From the NCBI GenBank assembly GCA_020721865.1, contig DYLW01000008.1, positions 45,957 through 83,371 of the forward strand: a stretch of DNA of 37,415 bases, written 5' to 3'. Shown here in pieces: positions 14,570 to 24,153 of the stretch (position 1 is its first letter; every line of letters starts with the position of its first letter). The DNA is from Leptospira biflexa. GTDB taxonomy: Bacteria; Spirochaetota; Leptospiria; Turneriellales; DYLW01. The position numbers and the translations under genes are program-made. The notes under the pieces were generated by a model. The model made no database searches. It saw only the letters and a list, made by a program, of their open reading frames with translations, and was not told the DNA's origin.

Positions 14570-15228
14570 TGCAGATTTCCCCCTCCATTCTGGCGGCGGA
14601 TCTGACGCGGCTGGATAGAATTTTCCAAAGTATGGATATGTCCCTTGTGGATTATATCCATATTGATGTCATGGATGGTCATTTTGTTCCCCCCATAACG
14701 TTTGGGGAATCCTATACCCAAATGGTAAAAAACCTTCTGGGAGAATTCCATCCCCAACCCGGTCTGGATGTTCACCTGATGGTGGAGTTTCCGGAAAAAG
14801 AGGTTCCCAAATATTTTTCCATAAAACCGTCCATAATTACCTTTCATGCGGAAACCACTCATTTTCCGTTGCGTCTGGCTTCAGAGATCCGTAAGCAGGG
14901 TATCCGGGCTGGAATTTCCCTGAATCCGGCTACCCCACTGGAAACAGTGGAAGGCATTCTGGATTCTCTGGATCTGGTGCTGTTAATGTCTGTTGAGCCG
15001 GGTTATTACGGACAACCGTTTATCTCCTCCGTCTGGGATAAACTGGAAAAGCTGGCCACATGGAAGAAAAAATATCCGCATTTGGCCATTGAAGTGGATG
15101 GCGGGGTGGACAATAAAAATATAGAAAAATTAACCACCTTGGGAGCCGATATTGTGGTGGCTGGTTCCTATATCTTCAAAGCAAATGATATCAATGAACG
15201 ATTGCGATCATTAAAAAAGTATTCATAA
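14569..15228 (+). CDS. rpe: Ribulose-phosphate 3-epimerase
   Basis: Rpe interconverts ribulose-5-phosphate and xylulose-5-phosphate in the pentose phosphate pathway. The 219-residue TIM barrel begins QISPSILAADLTRL and shows the metal and catalytic motifs in order: HIDVMDGHFVPPITFG with the Asp/His ligands, LDVHLMVE, ITFHAE, GISLNPATPLE, LLMSVEPGYYGQPF, and IEVDGGVDNKNI. The phosphate-binding end is VVAGSYIF. The start overlaps the PASTA stop by one base. pyrE follows after a 14-base gap. Confidence 0.96.
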   Translation: MQISPSILAADLTRLDRIFQSMDMSLVDYIHIDVMDGHFVPPITFGESYTQMVKNLLGEFHPQPGLDVHLMVEFPEKEVPKYFSIKPSIITFHAETTHFPLRLASEIRKQGIRAGISLNPATPLETVEGILDSLDLVLLMSVEPGYYGQPFISSVWDKLEKLATWKKKYPHLAIEVDGGVDNKNIEKLTTLGADIVVAGSYIFKANDINERLRSLKKYS

Positions 15229-15242
15229 ACAAAGGAGAAGAT

Positions 15243-15809
15243 ATGTCACTGAACCGGGAAAGCATCCAATCTGCCATTTACAAATATGCTTATAAAGAAA
15301 ACCATGACCAGCCTTTTGTCCTCGCTTCCGGAAAAAAAAGTCCTTATTATTTTGATTTAAAATCTCTGGTTTTTCGCCCGGCCTATTTGAAGGAAATAGC
15401 GGAAGATATGTATGAACTGATTTTATCCACAATGAAGCAGCCTCCGGGAGCATTGGGTGGTCTGACCATGGGAAGCGATCCCATCATCTATGCTACCACT
15501 CTCTATGCTCTGGAACGGGGAGTCTCCATAATGCCACTGATTGTGCGGAAAGAAACCAAAGACCATGGATCCCGGAAACGCGTGGAAGGTATCCTGGATG
15601 GGATGTCCGGAAAAACGGCTCTCATTGACGACGTGATTACTACCGGAAAATCCACCCTCTCCGCTTATCATGAATTAATAAAAATCGGAGCGGTCGTTGA
15701 CAAAGCCTTTTGCGTAGTAGATAGAAACGAAGGCGGCAAAGAAGCCCTCCGGGAATACGGGGTGGAGCTTTTTTCGCTTTATACGGTGGATGATTTCAAA
15801 GAGAAATAG
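15243..15809 (+). CDS. pyrE: Orotate phosphoribosyltransferase
   Basis: PyrE makes OMP from orotate and PRPP in pyrimidine synthesis. The 188-residue protein has FVLASGKKSPYYFDLK (orotate-side loop), GGLTMGSDPIIYAT, the flexible loop RKETKDHGSRKRVEG with its Lys residues, and the PRPP motif ALIDDVITTGKSTL. AAAGGAGAAGAT just ahead of the ATG is a strong ribosome-binding site. It is the last gene of the PASTA-rpe-pyrE unit and overlaps the end of the convergent M16 peptidase by 14 bases. Confidence 0.95.
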   Translation: MSLNRESIQSAIYKYAYKENHDQPFVLASGKKSPYYFDLKSLVFRPAYLKEIAEDMYELILSTMKQPPGALGGLTMGSDPIIYATTLYALERGVSIMPLIVRKETKDHGSRKRVEGILDGMSGKTALIDDVITTGKSTLSAYHELIKIGAVVDKAFCVVDRNEGGKEALREYGVELFSLYTVDDFKEK

Positions 15810-17115
15810 TATACTTCCTGCGGAGGGCGGATATTTTTTTCTGACTGTAATTTCCCAGGCTTGTCAAATGGTAATTTTTATCCTTCCATAGATCACGTAC
15901 TTTCTGAATAATTTCTTCCGGATTTTGCATTTCCAACCGGGAAACGATTTCCCGGAGGGAGAGTGTTTTCCCAAAAAATAAATAATTTTTCGCATTAAAA
16001 GACGCGATTCTGTAAGAAGATTCCATGGAGAGGGCAAAATTTCCGGCAATCCCGGATATACTTTCTTCCATGGATGCCTCCCTTTCTTTGGATGACAATA
16101 TCCTTTCCATCTCTTCTGTCAAAAGCTCCATGGAAAGAGGAAAATTTTTTGCGGATGTTCCCGCATAAACGCCCCAAATTCCATCATCAAGGGACTGGGA
16201 GTGGAATGCTCCCACAGAATAACACAGGCCATTTTCTTCCCGCAGTTTCTGTACCAAGCGGGAACTCATGGAACCGCCCATGTAATGGGTAAAAACTTTC
16301 ATAAATTCATCCCCGGAAGCGGAAAGAGGCAAGCCCGGAAGTGCCCAGACAAAATGGAGCTGCTCCAGATCTTTTTCATGAGCAAAGGCGGCAATTTGCC
16401 CGGATTTTTCTTGCACTACCAAGGGCTCCGGCGGATATTTATCCCCACATCGTTCTCTTTCATTGCCAAAAAGCTTTTCAATGGATTTGATAAGATCTTT
16501 TTTTTCTGAATCCGAATTCCACAAACTGCCGGCCATGGAAAGGACAGCCCCCTTTGTGTCATAATACCGGCAGTAAAAATCATAAAGATCATCCCGTGAT
16601 GTCCGGGAAATTCCCTTAATGGTCCCGCCAATGGATCTCCCCATGGGAGTGTCTCCGTAATAATCCGCGAAAAATAAATCAAAAATAAAATCATCCGGCG
16701 TATCCTCTGTCATTTTAATCTCTTCCAGAATCACCTTTTTTTCTGTCTCAAACTCTTTGGGATCAAACACGGAAGAAAAAAACATGTCAGAAAGTACATC
16801 CAAGGATTCCTGGATATAACGGGACGATATGTGTATATAATAATTGGTTACTTCTTTGGAAGTGGAGGCGTTTATGTTGCCTCCCCGTTTATCCACCTCA
16901 CGGGAAATATCCAGATAGGTCCGCTTCCCGGTTCCTTTGAACAGCATGTGCTCCGTGAAATGAGCATAACCACCCTGCTTTTTTATTTCGTTACGGGAAC
17001 CCACCGGAAGCCATAACCCCATTGCTGCAGACATTCGTCCCGGCAGGTTTTCCAGAACAACGGCTAACCCGTTATTCAAAACAAAAATTTCCGGATTTTT
17101 CCCAGCCGGTTTCAT
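15796..17115 (-). CDS. M16-family zinc metallopeptidase
   Basis: The 439-residue protein has the inverted zinc motif HFTEH at residues 52-56 and the third-ligand region VILEEI near 131. GLWLPVGSRNE precedes the motif, as in processing-peptidase and PqqL-like M16 enzymes. The C-terminal domain has the Arg-Tyr-type substrate motif area (ENGLCYSVGAF). No signal peptide is seen, so it is likely cytoplasmic. Its ATG abuts the pnp stop (TAA then ATG), so it is co-translated with pnp, a pairing common in bacteria. The substrate is unknown. Confidence 0.9.
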   Translation of the reverse strand: MKPAGKNPEIFVLNNGLAVVLENLPGRMSAAMGLWLPVGSRNEIKKQGGYAHFTEHMLFKGTGKRTYLDISREVDKRGGNINASTSKEVTNYYIHISSRYIQESLDVLSDMFFSSVFDPKEFETEKKVILEEIKMTEDTPDDFIFDLFFADYYGDTPMGRSIGGTIKGISRTSRDDLYDFYCRYYDTKGAVLSMAGSLWNSDSEKKDLIKSIEKLFGNERERCGDKYPPEPLVVQEKSGQIAAFAHEKDLEQLHFVWALPGLPLSASGDEFMKVFTHYMGGSMSSRLVQKLREENGLCYSVGAFHSQSLDDGIWGVYAGTSAKNFPLSMELLTEEMERILSSKEREASMEESISGIAGNFALSMESSYRIASFNAKNYLFFGKTLSLREIVSRLEMQNPEEIIQKVRDLWKDKNYHLTSLGNYSQKKISALRRKYTISL

Positions 17116-19218
17116 TTAATCATCATTTTCAGCATCACGCATGGAAACACTGATTTTCCCTTGTCGATCCACCCCAAGCACTTTGACTTTAACTTTCTGG
17201 TTTACTTTGAGCACAGAGGCAACATCAGCAATTCTTTTGCGGGATATTTTGGAAATATGGCACAGCCCCTCTTTCCCGGGAGCCAGCTCAATGAATGCAC
17301 CAAAATCCACAATGCGTTTTACAATACCTTCATAGATTTCACCAACTTCAATTTTCCTGAACTGGCGTTCAATCATATCCCTGGCAACGTCGGATTTTCT
17401 CTGATCCGGAGACATAATGGTGACAATTCCATCGTCATTGACAGAAATTTCAGATCCACTGGTTTCGGAAATGGACCGTATATTCTTTCCGCCCGGGCCA
17501 ATCAACTCTCCAATCTGGTCTTTTTCTATGTGGATTGTGACTATCTGCGGTGCGTGTTCCTTTAGTGTACTTCTTTTCTCGGGCAACGCTTCATTCATTT
17601 TATTCAAAATATGAAGACGTCCCGCCTTTGCTTGATACAGGGCCTTTTCCATAATTTCATAGGAAACCCCTTGGACTTTCAGATCCATCTGGAACGCTGT
17701 GATCCCATCTTTGGTTCCGGCCACTTTGAAATCCATATCTCCAAAGTGATCTTCCAAACCGGCGATGTCTGTGAGGACAGCAAATTTATCCCCTTCTTTG
17801 ATCAGTCCCATGGCAACCCCGGCCACATGGCTTTTTATGGGAACCCCGCCATCCATCAAGGCCAGTGACCCCGAACAAACGGTGGCCATGGAAGAGGATC
17901 CATTGGATTCCAGAATTTCGGAAACCAGGCGAATAACATAAGGAAATGCTTTCTCATCAGGAATGACAGCAGACAGAGCATTCTCCGCCAGTTTTCCATG
18001 CCCAATCTCCCTTCGTCCCGGACCCATAATCCTGCGGACTTCGCCCACGCTGAACGATGGAAAATTATAATGAAGATAAAAACGGCTCTCGGATTCACCC
18101 TCGATATCATCCGTAACCTGTACATCCCGCTCGCTTCCCAGAGTGAGGACTCCCAGACTTTGGGTTTCTCCCCGGGTGAAGACAGCACTGCCGTGCGTCC
18201 CGGGAAGGACATTCAGTTCAATGGATATATCCCGGATTTCGTCCAGTTTCCGCCCATCGGCACGGATTCCCTGCTGAAAAATCTGCTCACGCACAATTTC
18301 CACTTCAATTTCTTCCAGGGCTTTTTTGGCCGATTTGATGACATCCGCGTAAACCGCAGGCTCTGCCTCTGCGTATTTTTCCTGTACTTTTTCCAGAGCG
18401 GACGCATTAACGGCATCAATGGCATTTTGCCTCTCTGCCTTATTGCGTATTGAATTGGCTTCCTTCACGCCGGCAAAAGCCAGTTCCCGGACAAAAGATA
18501 CCAGCTCCTGGTTTTCCTCTTTTACCGTGACCTGCATTTTTTCTTTGCCGCATTTTTTTTGAAGCTCTAACTGCATGTCACATAAACGTATAATTTCCGC
18601 GTGAGCGATTTTGATGGCTTCAATCATCGTCTCTTCGGACACTTCCCGGGAACTACCTTCGATCATGGTCACAGCATCCCGCGTCCCGGCCACAGACAGA
18701 TTGATCTTTGCCTTTGCCTGCTCTAAGATATCCGGAAACATCACCCATTCATTGTCAATAAGGGAAACCCTCACTCCTGCAACGGGACCATTGAAAGGAA
18801 TATTGGATATTAATAACGCCGCACTGGACGCGGTAATGGCATGCACATCTGCCGGATTAATCCCATCCGAACTTAAAACCAGATTGTAAATCTGGACTTC
18901 GTTCTTGAAACCTTTGGGAAACAATGGCCGGATGGGACGGTCTGTCACCCTCGCAGCCAGAACCTGCTTATCCGATGGCTTCCCTTCTCTTTTGAAAAAG
19001 CCCCCCGGTATTTGCCCGCTTGCATAATATTTTTCCCGGTATTCCACGGTAAGCGGAAAAAAATCCGTACCTTCCAGTGGATCTTTGGATACAGTAACCG
19101 CTGATAATAAAACCAATTTCTTCCATTTTAAAACAATAGATCCGCTTGCTTGCTTTGCCCACGACCCGGTTTCCAGTACCAGGTCGGCACCTTTTATAGA
19201 AATTTTTTCAGTATACAA
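17116..19218 (-). CDS. pnp: Polyribonucleotide nucleotidyltransferase (PNPase)
   Basis: PNPase degrades RNA 3' to 5' with phosphate and can add tails. The full-length 700 residues contain the first RNase PH domain (RVTDRPIRPLFPKGFKNEVQ), a helical linker, the second RNase PH domain (SFSVGEVRRIMGPGRREIGHG; MDFKVAGTKDGITAFQMD), a KH domain (LIGPGGKNIRSI) and an S1 domain (YEGIVKRIVDFGAFIE). The start codon is TTG with GGGGGAA four or so bases upstream; there is no suitable ATG. It is 14 bases after rpsO, the classical rpsO-pnp order. Confidence 0.97.
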   Translation of the reverse strand: MYTEKISIKGADLVLETGSWAKQASGSIVLKWKKLVLLSAVTVSKDPLEGTDFFPLTVEYREKYYASGQIPGGFFKREGKPSDKQVLAARVTDRPIRPLFPKGFKNEVQIYNLVLSSDGINPADVHAITASSAALLISNIPFNGPVAGVRVSLIDNEWVMFPDILEQAKAKINLSVAGTRDAVTMIEGSSREVSEETMIEAIKIAHAEIIRLCDMQLELQKKCGKEKMQVTVKEENQELVSFVRELAFAGVKEANSIRNKAERQNAIDAVNASALEKVQEKYAEAEPAVYADVIKSAKKALEEIEVEIVREQIFQQGIRADGRKLDEIRDISIELNVLPGTHGSAVFTRGETQSLGVLTLGSERDVQVTDDIEGESESRFYLHYNFPSFSVGEVRRIMGPGRREIGHGKLAENALSAVIPDEKAFPYVIRLVSEILESNGSSSMATVCSGSLALMDGGVPIKSHVAGVAMGLIKEGDKFAVLTDIAGLEDHFGDMDFKVAGTKDGITAFQMDLKVQGVSYEIMEKALYQAKAGRLHILNKMNEALPEKRSTLKEHAPQIVTIHIEKDQIGELIGPGGKNIRSISETSGSEISVNDDGIVTIMSPDQRKSDVARDMIERQFRKIEVGEIYEGIVKRIVDFGAFIELAPGKEGLCHISKISRKRIADVASVLKVNQKVKVKVLGVDRQGKISVSMRDAENDD

Positions 19219-19232
19219 TGTTCCCCCGTGGA

Positions 19233-19499
19233 TTATTTACGGATTTTTAAACGCTGGATAATTTCCTGATATTTATCATTACTGCGCTTTTTTAAATAAT
19301 CTAACAATCTTCTTCTTCTTCCCACCAGCTTCAAAAGACCCAGACGAGAGTGGTGATCTTTACTGTGCACTTTAAAATGCTCTGTTAAAGAATTGATCCT
19401 TTCTGTGAGAATTGCAATCTGGACTTCCGGCGAACCAGTATCCTTCTCATTGGTTTTATAATCACTAATAACTTGACTTTTCTTTTCTTTTGTTATCAT
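19233..19499 (-). CDS. rpsO: 30S ribosomal protein S15
   Basis: S15 is an early-binding 30S protein contacting 16S rRNA and S6/S18. The 88-residue length and sequence are standard: [45 protein letters not shown], and [24 protein letters not shown] precedes the ATG. The 132-base leader upstream may carry an S15 autoregulatory structure, as in other bacteria; a 6-1-6 palindrome lies within it. Confidence 0.97.
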   Translation of the reverse strand: MITKEKKSQVISDYKTNEKDTGSPEVQIAILTERINSLTEHFKVHSKDHHSRLGLLKLVGRRRRLLDYLKKRSNDKYQEIIQRLKIRK

Positions 19500-19536
19500 T
19501 TTTTCTTCCGTTTCTTTTCTTATTCCATCTTCTTTT

Positions 19537-19549
19537 TGTCAAATTGACA
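19537..19549. promoter_or_regulatory. Palindrome in the rpsO leader (TGTCAA-A-TTGACA)
   Basis: A perfect 6-base inverted repeat around one base lies 38 bases ahead of rpsO. On the minus strand it supplies a consensus TTGACA, with TAAGAA fourteen bases further, a poorly spaced -10. It could be an operator, part of a promoter or part of an S15 mRNA structure; the sequence alone does not decide. Confidence 0.3.
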
Positions 19550-19631
19550 TAAGGTGAAAAAGATTCCTGCGGGCAAGTTCTTTTTTAGTTGTCCAACGGT
19601 TTAATCCATCGAACAGCCCCACCGGCTACCC

Positions 19632-20390
19632 TTATTTCTTTGTGGTTTTTCTTGCCGCCGTTTTTTTCTCTTCTGCCTTATCTTTGACCGGTTTTTTCCT
19701 AAGTTTATCCTGTGCTGGATTGGAAACGGCCTTTTTTGGGGATGGAGATTTCTTTTTCTCCTGTGGCTCCTCCCGATGGAATCTTTCCATCAGAGACACG
19801 ACCCGAGCCTGCAAGTCATCCATTGCCCGTATTTTTTCCTGGATCACCGCTACCAATTGCGGACTTTTCAGAGGCTTTTCCAAAACCACCAGACCCAAGG
19901 AATCCCCCGTGGACTTCAGCTCATTGAACCGATTGGTTGTGAGAATAAAATCGGCATATTTCCACCCCTTTCCATTCTCCACAAGATCCCGGATGAACTG
20001 CATCCCCTTTACGCTGACTTCGGTATCATATTCCACAATCACCAGCGAATACCCGTCATCCTGGAAAAGATTGGATTGGATGGAAGGAAATTCCGGCATA
20101 ATAAGCTCATCCATTTTTTTCTGGGTTTCTTCTTCCGCACTGGGATTTTTCTTTTTGGGCTCTTTCAAAAGCGTTTCTTTTGCCGCTTCATAAGACTTCA
20201 GAGCCGTTTCAAACTCCAGAATCAATTCCACCACCGATTGGTCAAAAAATCTTCCGTTCTGCGAAATTTTATTATATGCCTCTTGAAAACGGAAAGCACT
20301 CTCAAAAACCAACGGCAAATCCCGCAACATATACTTCAGTGCATCAATAAAACTGTGGTTATCATCAATTATCAGTATTTTTCTATCCAT
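19632..20390 (-). CDS. Divergent receiver-domain protein with insertion and lysine-rich tail
   Basis: The 252-residue protein opens as a CheY-like receiver (KILIIDDNHSFIDALKYML, acidic pair Asp9-Asp10) and has the receiver end GLVVLEKPLKS with the conserved Lys172-Pro. Between helix 1 and strand 3 there is an insertion of about 70 residues (roughly 42-112), mostly helical and charged. Strand 3 reads YSLVIVEYD: the usual phospho-acceptor Asp is Glu120, with an Asp two residues later. No output domain follows. The last 45 residues are almost only Lys, Pro, Ala, Ser, Glu and Thr (KKSPSPKKAV, KKTAARKTTKK), like histone H1 or AlgP tails, and may bind DNA or RNA. Start ATG at 20390. Partner and function are unknown. 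Confidence 0.65.
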   Translation of the reverse strand: MDRKILIIDDNHSFIDALKYMLRDLPLVFESAFRFQEAYNKISQNGRFFDQSVVELILEFETALKSYEAAKETLLKEPKKKNPSAEEETQKKMDELIMPEFPSIQSNLFQDDGYSLVIVEYDTEVSVKGMQFIRDLVENGKGWKYADFILTTNRFNELKSTGDSLGLVVLEKPLKSPQLVAVIQEKIRAMDDLQARVVSLMERFHREEPQEKKKSPSPKKAVSNPAQDKLRKKPVKDKAEEKKTAARKTTKK

Positions 20391-20448
20391 TCAAACTTTC
20401 CCCAAACGTTTTTCCCCAAACTTTAAAGCCACCCTGTACAGTAAATTG

Positions 20449-23400
20449 TTAAAACTTTTTCATGGTGGAATAGTCTGCCCCCGCCAGAGTGGCATACAGG
20501 AACATTTTCCGGTCAATCTGCTTTTGGGCACCCAATGCCAGAATATCCGCTCTATCCGGATCCATTTGCTGGAGCATGCGATACCGGTTTTCACTGTAAA
20601 TGATATCTTTGATACCGGTTTTGGGTTCCTTAGAATCCAGTTTCAGCGGATTCACCCCCTGCTCTGCCAGCCGTGGGTCAAAACGGTACAACGGCCAGAG
20701 GCCTGCCTCCACCAGCTTTTTCTGGTGGTCAAAGCCATAGCGTAAATCGTATCCATGAGCAATACAATGCGAATAGGCAACGATCAAAGACGGACCCTTA
20801 TAGCTTTCTGCTTCCAGCATAGCCTTTACGGATTGGGTATCATTGGCTCCTATCGCAATCTGTGCCACATATATATTTCCGTAGGTAATGGCCAGAAGTC
20901 CCAGATCTTTCTTACCGGTAGGTTTCCCGCTTGCGGCAAATTTTGCTACAGCCCCGGTGGGAGTGGCTTTGGACATTTGTCCTCCGGTGTTGGAATACAC
21001 CTCTGTATCCAGCACCAGAACATTCACATCCTCTCCCGAAGCCAGAACATGGTCCAGACCGCCATAGCCAATATCATAAGCCCAGCCGTCTCCTCCCATA
21101 ATCCATACACTTTTCTTTACCAGATAATCCGCCAGGCTGAGCAACATGGCCACCGGCTCCGATTTGTTATCCTTCAGTTTATTCTTTAACTGGGATACGT
21201 ATTCCCGCTGCCGGCCAATCTCTTCTTCCGTGTTGTTTTCCAGGTTGTCCAGAATCTTCTGGGCCAGGTCATCCCCAATCACGGATTTTAATTCTTTTAC
21301 CAGAATAGTTGCCTGCTCTTTCTTCTTGTCCACAGATAACCGGAAGCCCATTCCAAATTCCGCATTGTCCTCAAATAGAGAATTGGACCAAGCGGGACCC
21401 CGGCCATGCTCATCCTTTGCCCAGGGGGTTGTGGGAAGATTGCCGCCGTAAATGGAAGAACATCCTGTGGCATTCGCAATGATCATTCTGTCTCCAAAAA
21501 GCTGGCTGGCCAGTTTCACATAGGGAGTCTCCCCGCAACCGGAGCAGGCACCGGAAAACTCAAACAGCGGACGCAGGAACTGCGAGCCCTTCACAGAATC
21601 TATCTTCAATTTGGTTCTGTCTGCTTCTGGGATGGACAGGAAGAAATCCCAGTTTTTGGACTCTTTTTCCCGCAGAGGAATCTGCGGCATCATATTAATG
21701 GCTTTTACACCTTCCTCGGTTTTGGATTTCACCGGGCAGGCTTCCACACACAGATTACATCCGGTACAGTCTTCCGGAGCTATCTGGAGAGTGTATTTGG
21801 TGCCCGCAGGCCACTCCGCACCCTTTATATCCACGGACTTGAAGCTTTCCGGAGCATTCTTGAGGATTCCTCCATCATAAACCTTGGCCCGGATGGCGGC
21901 ATGCGGACAGGCAATTACGCATTTATTACACTGGATACAGATAGCTTCTTTCCATACCGGAATTTCCAAAGCAATATTCCGTTTCTCATACTGCGTGGTT
22001 CCTGTTGGGAAAGTACCGTCCACCGGCATTGCACTCACAGGAAGGGAATCCCCGTCTCCTCGTGCGATTTTTCCCAGAATATCCCGGACCATATCCGGGG
22101 CTCCGGGCGACATAGTGGGAGGTAGCTCAACCTTGCTGGACACAGAAGCCGGAATATCAATCTTGAAAAGATGTGCTATGGTCTGATCCACCGCCTGGTA
22201 ATTCTTCTGGACCACCTCATCACCTTTTTTGCCAAATGATTTTTTTATGGAGGCTTTAATTTTCTGAATGGCTTCTTCCCTGGGGAGAACTTTGCTGATG
22301 GCAAAAAAGCAGGTCTGCATGATGGTATTGATCCGCACACCCATGCCGTTTTCTTTGGCAACTTTATAGGCATCAATGGAATAAAGCTGAATTTGTTTAT
22401 CAATGATTTCCTGTTGCACTTTCCGGGGTAAATGATTCCAAACCTGATCTTTCTCATAAGGTGCGTTAATCAGGAAAATCCCCCCCTTCTGAGCATACTT
22501 CAGCATATCATATTTTTCAACAAAGCTGAACTGGTGACAGGCAACAAAACTGGCCTGGCTAATCAGATATTGAGAGCGGATGGGGTTTTTTCCAAAGCGA
22601 AGGTGACTGGTGGTAATGGCTCCGGATTTTTTGGAGTCATACACAAAATAACCCTGAGTATAATTCTCTGTCTCTTCGCCAATAATTTTGATGGAGTTTT
22701 TATTCGCACTGACCGTACCATCGGCACCCAAACCAAAAAATACTGCACGGATAACGTCATCCCCTTCAATATGAAAATGGGGATCATAGGCAATGGAGGT
22801 ATGGGACACATCATCATTGATGCCCACGGTGAAATGGTTGAAGGCCTTGGGTGCAGATATGTGGTCATACACCCCTTTGATCATGGCAGGGGTAAACTCT
22901 TTGGAGGAAAGACCATACCGTCCCCCCAGAATCCGGGGAATGGACGATATTTTTCCTTCCTGCAACTGCTCGGTATAGGCCAGCAATACATCCTGATACA
23001 ATGGCTCACCAGCAGAACCCGGTTCTTTGGTTCTGTCCAGTACGGCAATGTTTTTTACCGTTTTGGGAATTGCCTGAACAAAATCCGTGACAGAAAAGGG
23101 ACGGAAAAGCCGCACTTTTAACAACCCGGTTTTGGCTCCCTTCTGGTTCAGATAATCCACGGTCTCCTCCGTGGTCTGAGCACCAGAACCCATTATGACA
23201 ATAACGGATTCCGCCTCCGGGTGACCATAATACTCATATATTTTATATTGGCGTCCGGTCAGTTTGGCAAACTGGTCCATGTATTTCTGCACAATACCCG
23301 GTACTTTGGTATAATATGGGTTCACGGTTTCCCTTCCCTGAAAATACACATCGGGGTTCTGGGAAGATCCGCGAAGAAACGGATTATCCGGATTCATGGC

Positions 23401-24018
23401 CCGCTCCCGGTGTTGCCGAACAAGCTGGTCGTTTACCATCGAACGGATCACTTCATCGGAAAGAACTTTAATTTTGCTCACTTCATGGCTTGTCCGGAAA
23501 CCATCAAAAAAGTGCAGAAAAGGTACTCTGGACTCTAACGTGGCCGCCTGTGCAATGAGGGCCGTATCCATTGCTTCCTGTCCGCTGTTGGAGGCCAACA
23601 GAGCAAAACCAGTCTGGCGGACAGCCATCACATCCTGGTGGTCCCCAAAAATGGAAAGTGCCTGTGCGGCAAGGGAGCGGGCAGATACATGAAAGACCGT
23701 GGATGTCAGTTCCCCGGCAATTTTATACATATTGGGGATCATCAGAAGAAGGCCCTGGGATGCGGTGAAGGTGGTGGTCAGGGATCCTGCCTGGAGTGCT
23801 CCGTGCACCGCTCCGGATGCCCCGCCCTCGCTCTGCATTTCTGTTACACTGGGTACCACTCCCCAGATATTTTTCCTGCCCTTTGCGGTATACTCATCAG
23901 AAAATTCACCCATGGTTGAGGAAGGGGTGATGGGATAAATAATAATAACTTCATTTGTTTTATGGGCAACATGGGCAACCGCTTCGTTCCCATCCATGCT
24001 CGCTATCACTTCTGCCAT
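20449..24018 (-). CDS. nifJ: Pyruvate:ferredoxin (flavodoxin) oxidoreductase
   Basis: This single-chain PFOR decarboxylates pyruvate with CoA to acetyl-CoA and passes electrons to ferredoxin or flavodoxin. The 1189 residues match the homodimeric enzyme. The N-terminal pyrimidine-type domain has YPITPSSTMGEFSDEY; the transketolase-C-like domain has VIMGSGAQTTEETVDYL. Two 4Fe-4S ferredoxin motifs follow (CIQCNKCVIACP near 697, CTGCNLCVEACP near 754), then the CSGCGETPY cysteine motif near 824. The thiamine-diphosphate loop is GGDGWAYDIGYGGLDHVLASG, with VLDTEVYSNTGGQMSKATPTG. AGAGGAG stands seven bases before the ATG. It appears monocistronic. It is oxygen-sensitive in most organisms, so an anaerobic lifestyle is suggested. 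Confidence 0.97.
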   Translation of the reverse strand: MAEVIASMDGNEAVAHVAHKTNEVIIIYPITPSSTMGEFSDEYTAKGRKNIWGVVPSVTEMQSEGGASGAVHGALQAGSLTTTFTASQGLLLMIPNMYKIAGELTSTVFHVSARSLAAQALSIFGDHQDVMAVRQTGFALLASNSGQEAMDTALIAQAATLESRVPFLHFFDGFRTSHEVSKIKVLSDEVIRSMVNDQLVRQHRERAMNPDNPFLRGSSQNPDVYFQGRETVNPYYTKVPGIVQKYMDQFAKLTGRQYKIYEYYGHPEAESVIVIMGSGAQTTEETVDYLNQKGAKTGLLKVRLFRPFSVTDFVQAIPKTVKNIAVLDRTKEPGSAGEPLYQDVLLAYTEQLQEGKISSIPRILGGRYGLSSKEFTPAMIKGVYDHISAPKAFNHFTVGINDDVSHTSIAYDPHFHIEGDDVIRAVFFGLGADGTVSANKNSIKIIGEETENYTQGYFVYDSKKSGAITTSHLRFGKNPIRSQYLISQASFVACHQFSFVEKYDMLKYAQKGGIFLINAPYEKDQVWNHLPRKVQQEIIDKQIQLYSIDAYKVAKENGMGVRINTIMQTCFFAISKVLPREEAIQKIKASIKKSFGKKGDEVVQKNYQAVDQTIAHLFKIDIPASVSSKVELPPTMSPGAPDMVRDILGKIARGDGDSLPVSAMPVDGTFPTGTTQYEKRNIALEIPVWKEAICIQCNKCVIACPHAAIRAKVYDGGILKNAPESFKSVDIKGAEWPAGTKYTLQIAPEDCTGCNLCVEACPVKSKTEEGVKAINMMPQIPLREKESKNWDFFLSIPEADRTKLKIDSVKGSQFLRPLFEFSGACSGCGETPYVKLASQLFGDRMIIANATGCSSIYGGNLPTTPWAKDEHGRGPAWSNSLFEDNAEFGMGFRLSVDKKKEQATILVKELKSVIGDDLAQKILDNLENNTEEEIGRQREYVSQLKNKLKDNKSEPVAMLLSLADYLVKKSVWIMGGDGWAYDIGYGGLDHVLASGEDVNVLVLDTEVYSNTGGQMSKATPTGAVAKFAASGKPTGKKDLGLLAITYGNIYVAQIAIGANDTQSVKAMLEAESYKGPSLIVAYSHCIAHGYDLRYGFDHQKKLVEAGLWPLYRFDPRLAEQGVNPLKLDSKEPKTGIKDIIYSENRYRMLQQMDPDRADILALGAQKQIDRKMFLYATLAGADYSTMKKF

Positions 24019-24109
24019 AATAACTCCTCTTTTTAATTTAAAGCTGCGGCATTATTCCGCTATTTTCTCTTGTCTCCGGAATTTTGATTTTTATTCACCC
24101 GGGATGTGC

Positions 24110-24138
24110 AAACTATTAAAATAGCTTCAGTATGTCAA
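24110..24138 (-). promoter_or_regulatory. Possible promoter upstream of PFOR
   Basis: On the minus strand a consensus TTGACA (24138-24133) is followed by an AT-rich stretch with TAATAG at 14 bases or TAGTTT at 17 bases. The -35 is strong and the -10 is weak, so the call is tentative. It sits in the 135-base gap between ispF and PFOR. Confidence 0.35.
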
Positions 24139-24153
24139 ATATTTCCTGCCCAA

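Noticed and set aside
21406..23121. Two long plus-strand open frames opposite PFOR
   Set aside because: They are shadows of the conserved PFOR sequence, with no start context or domain.
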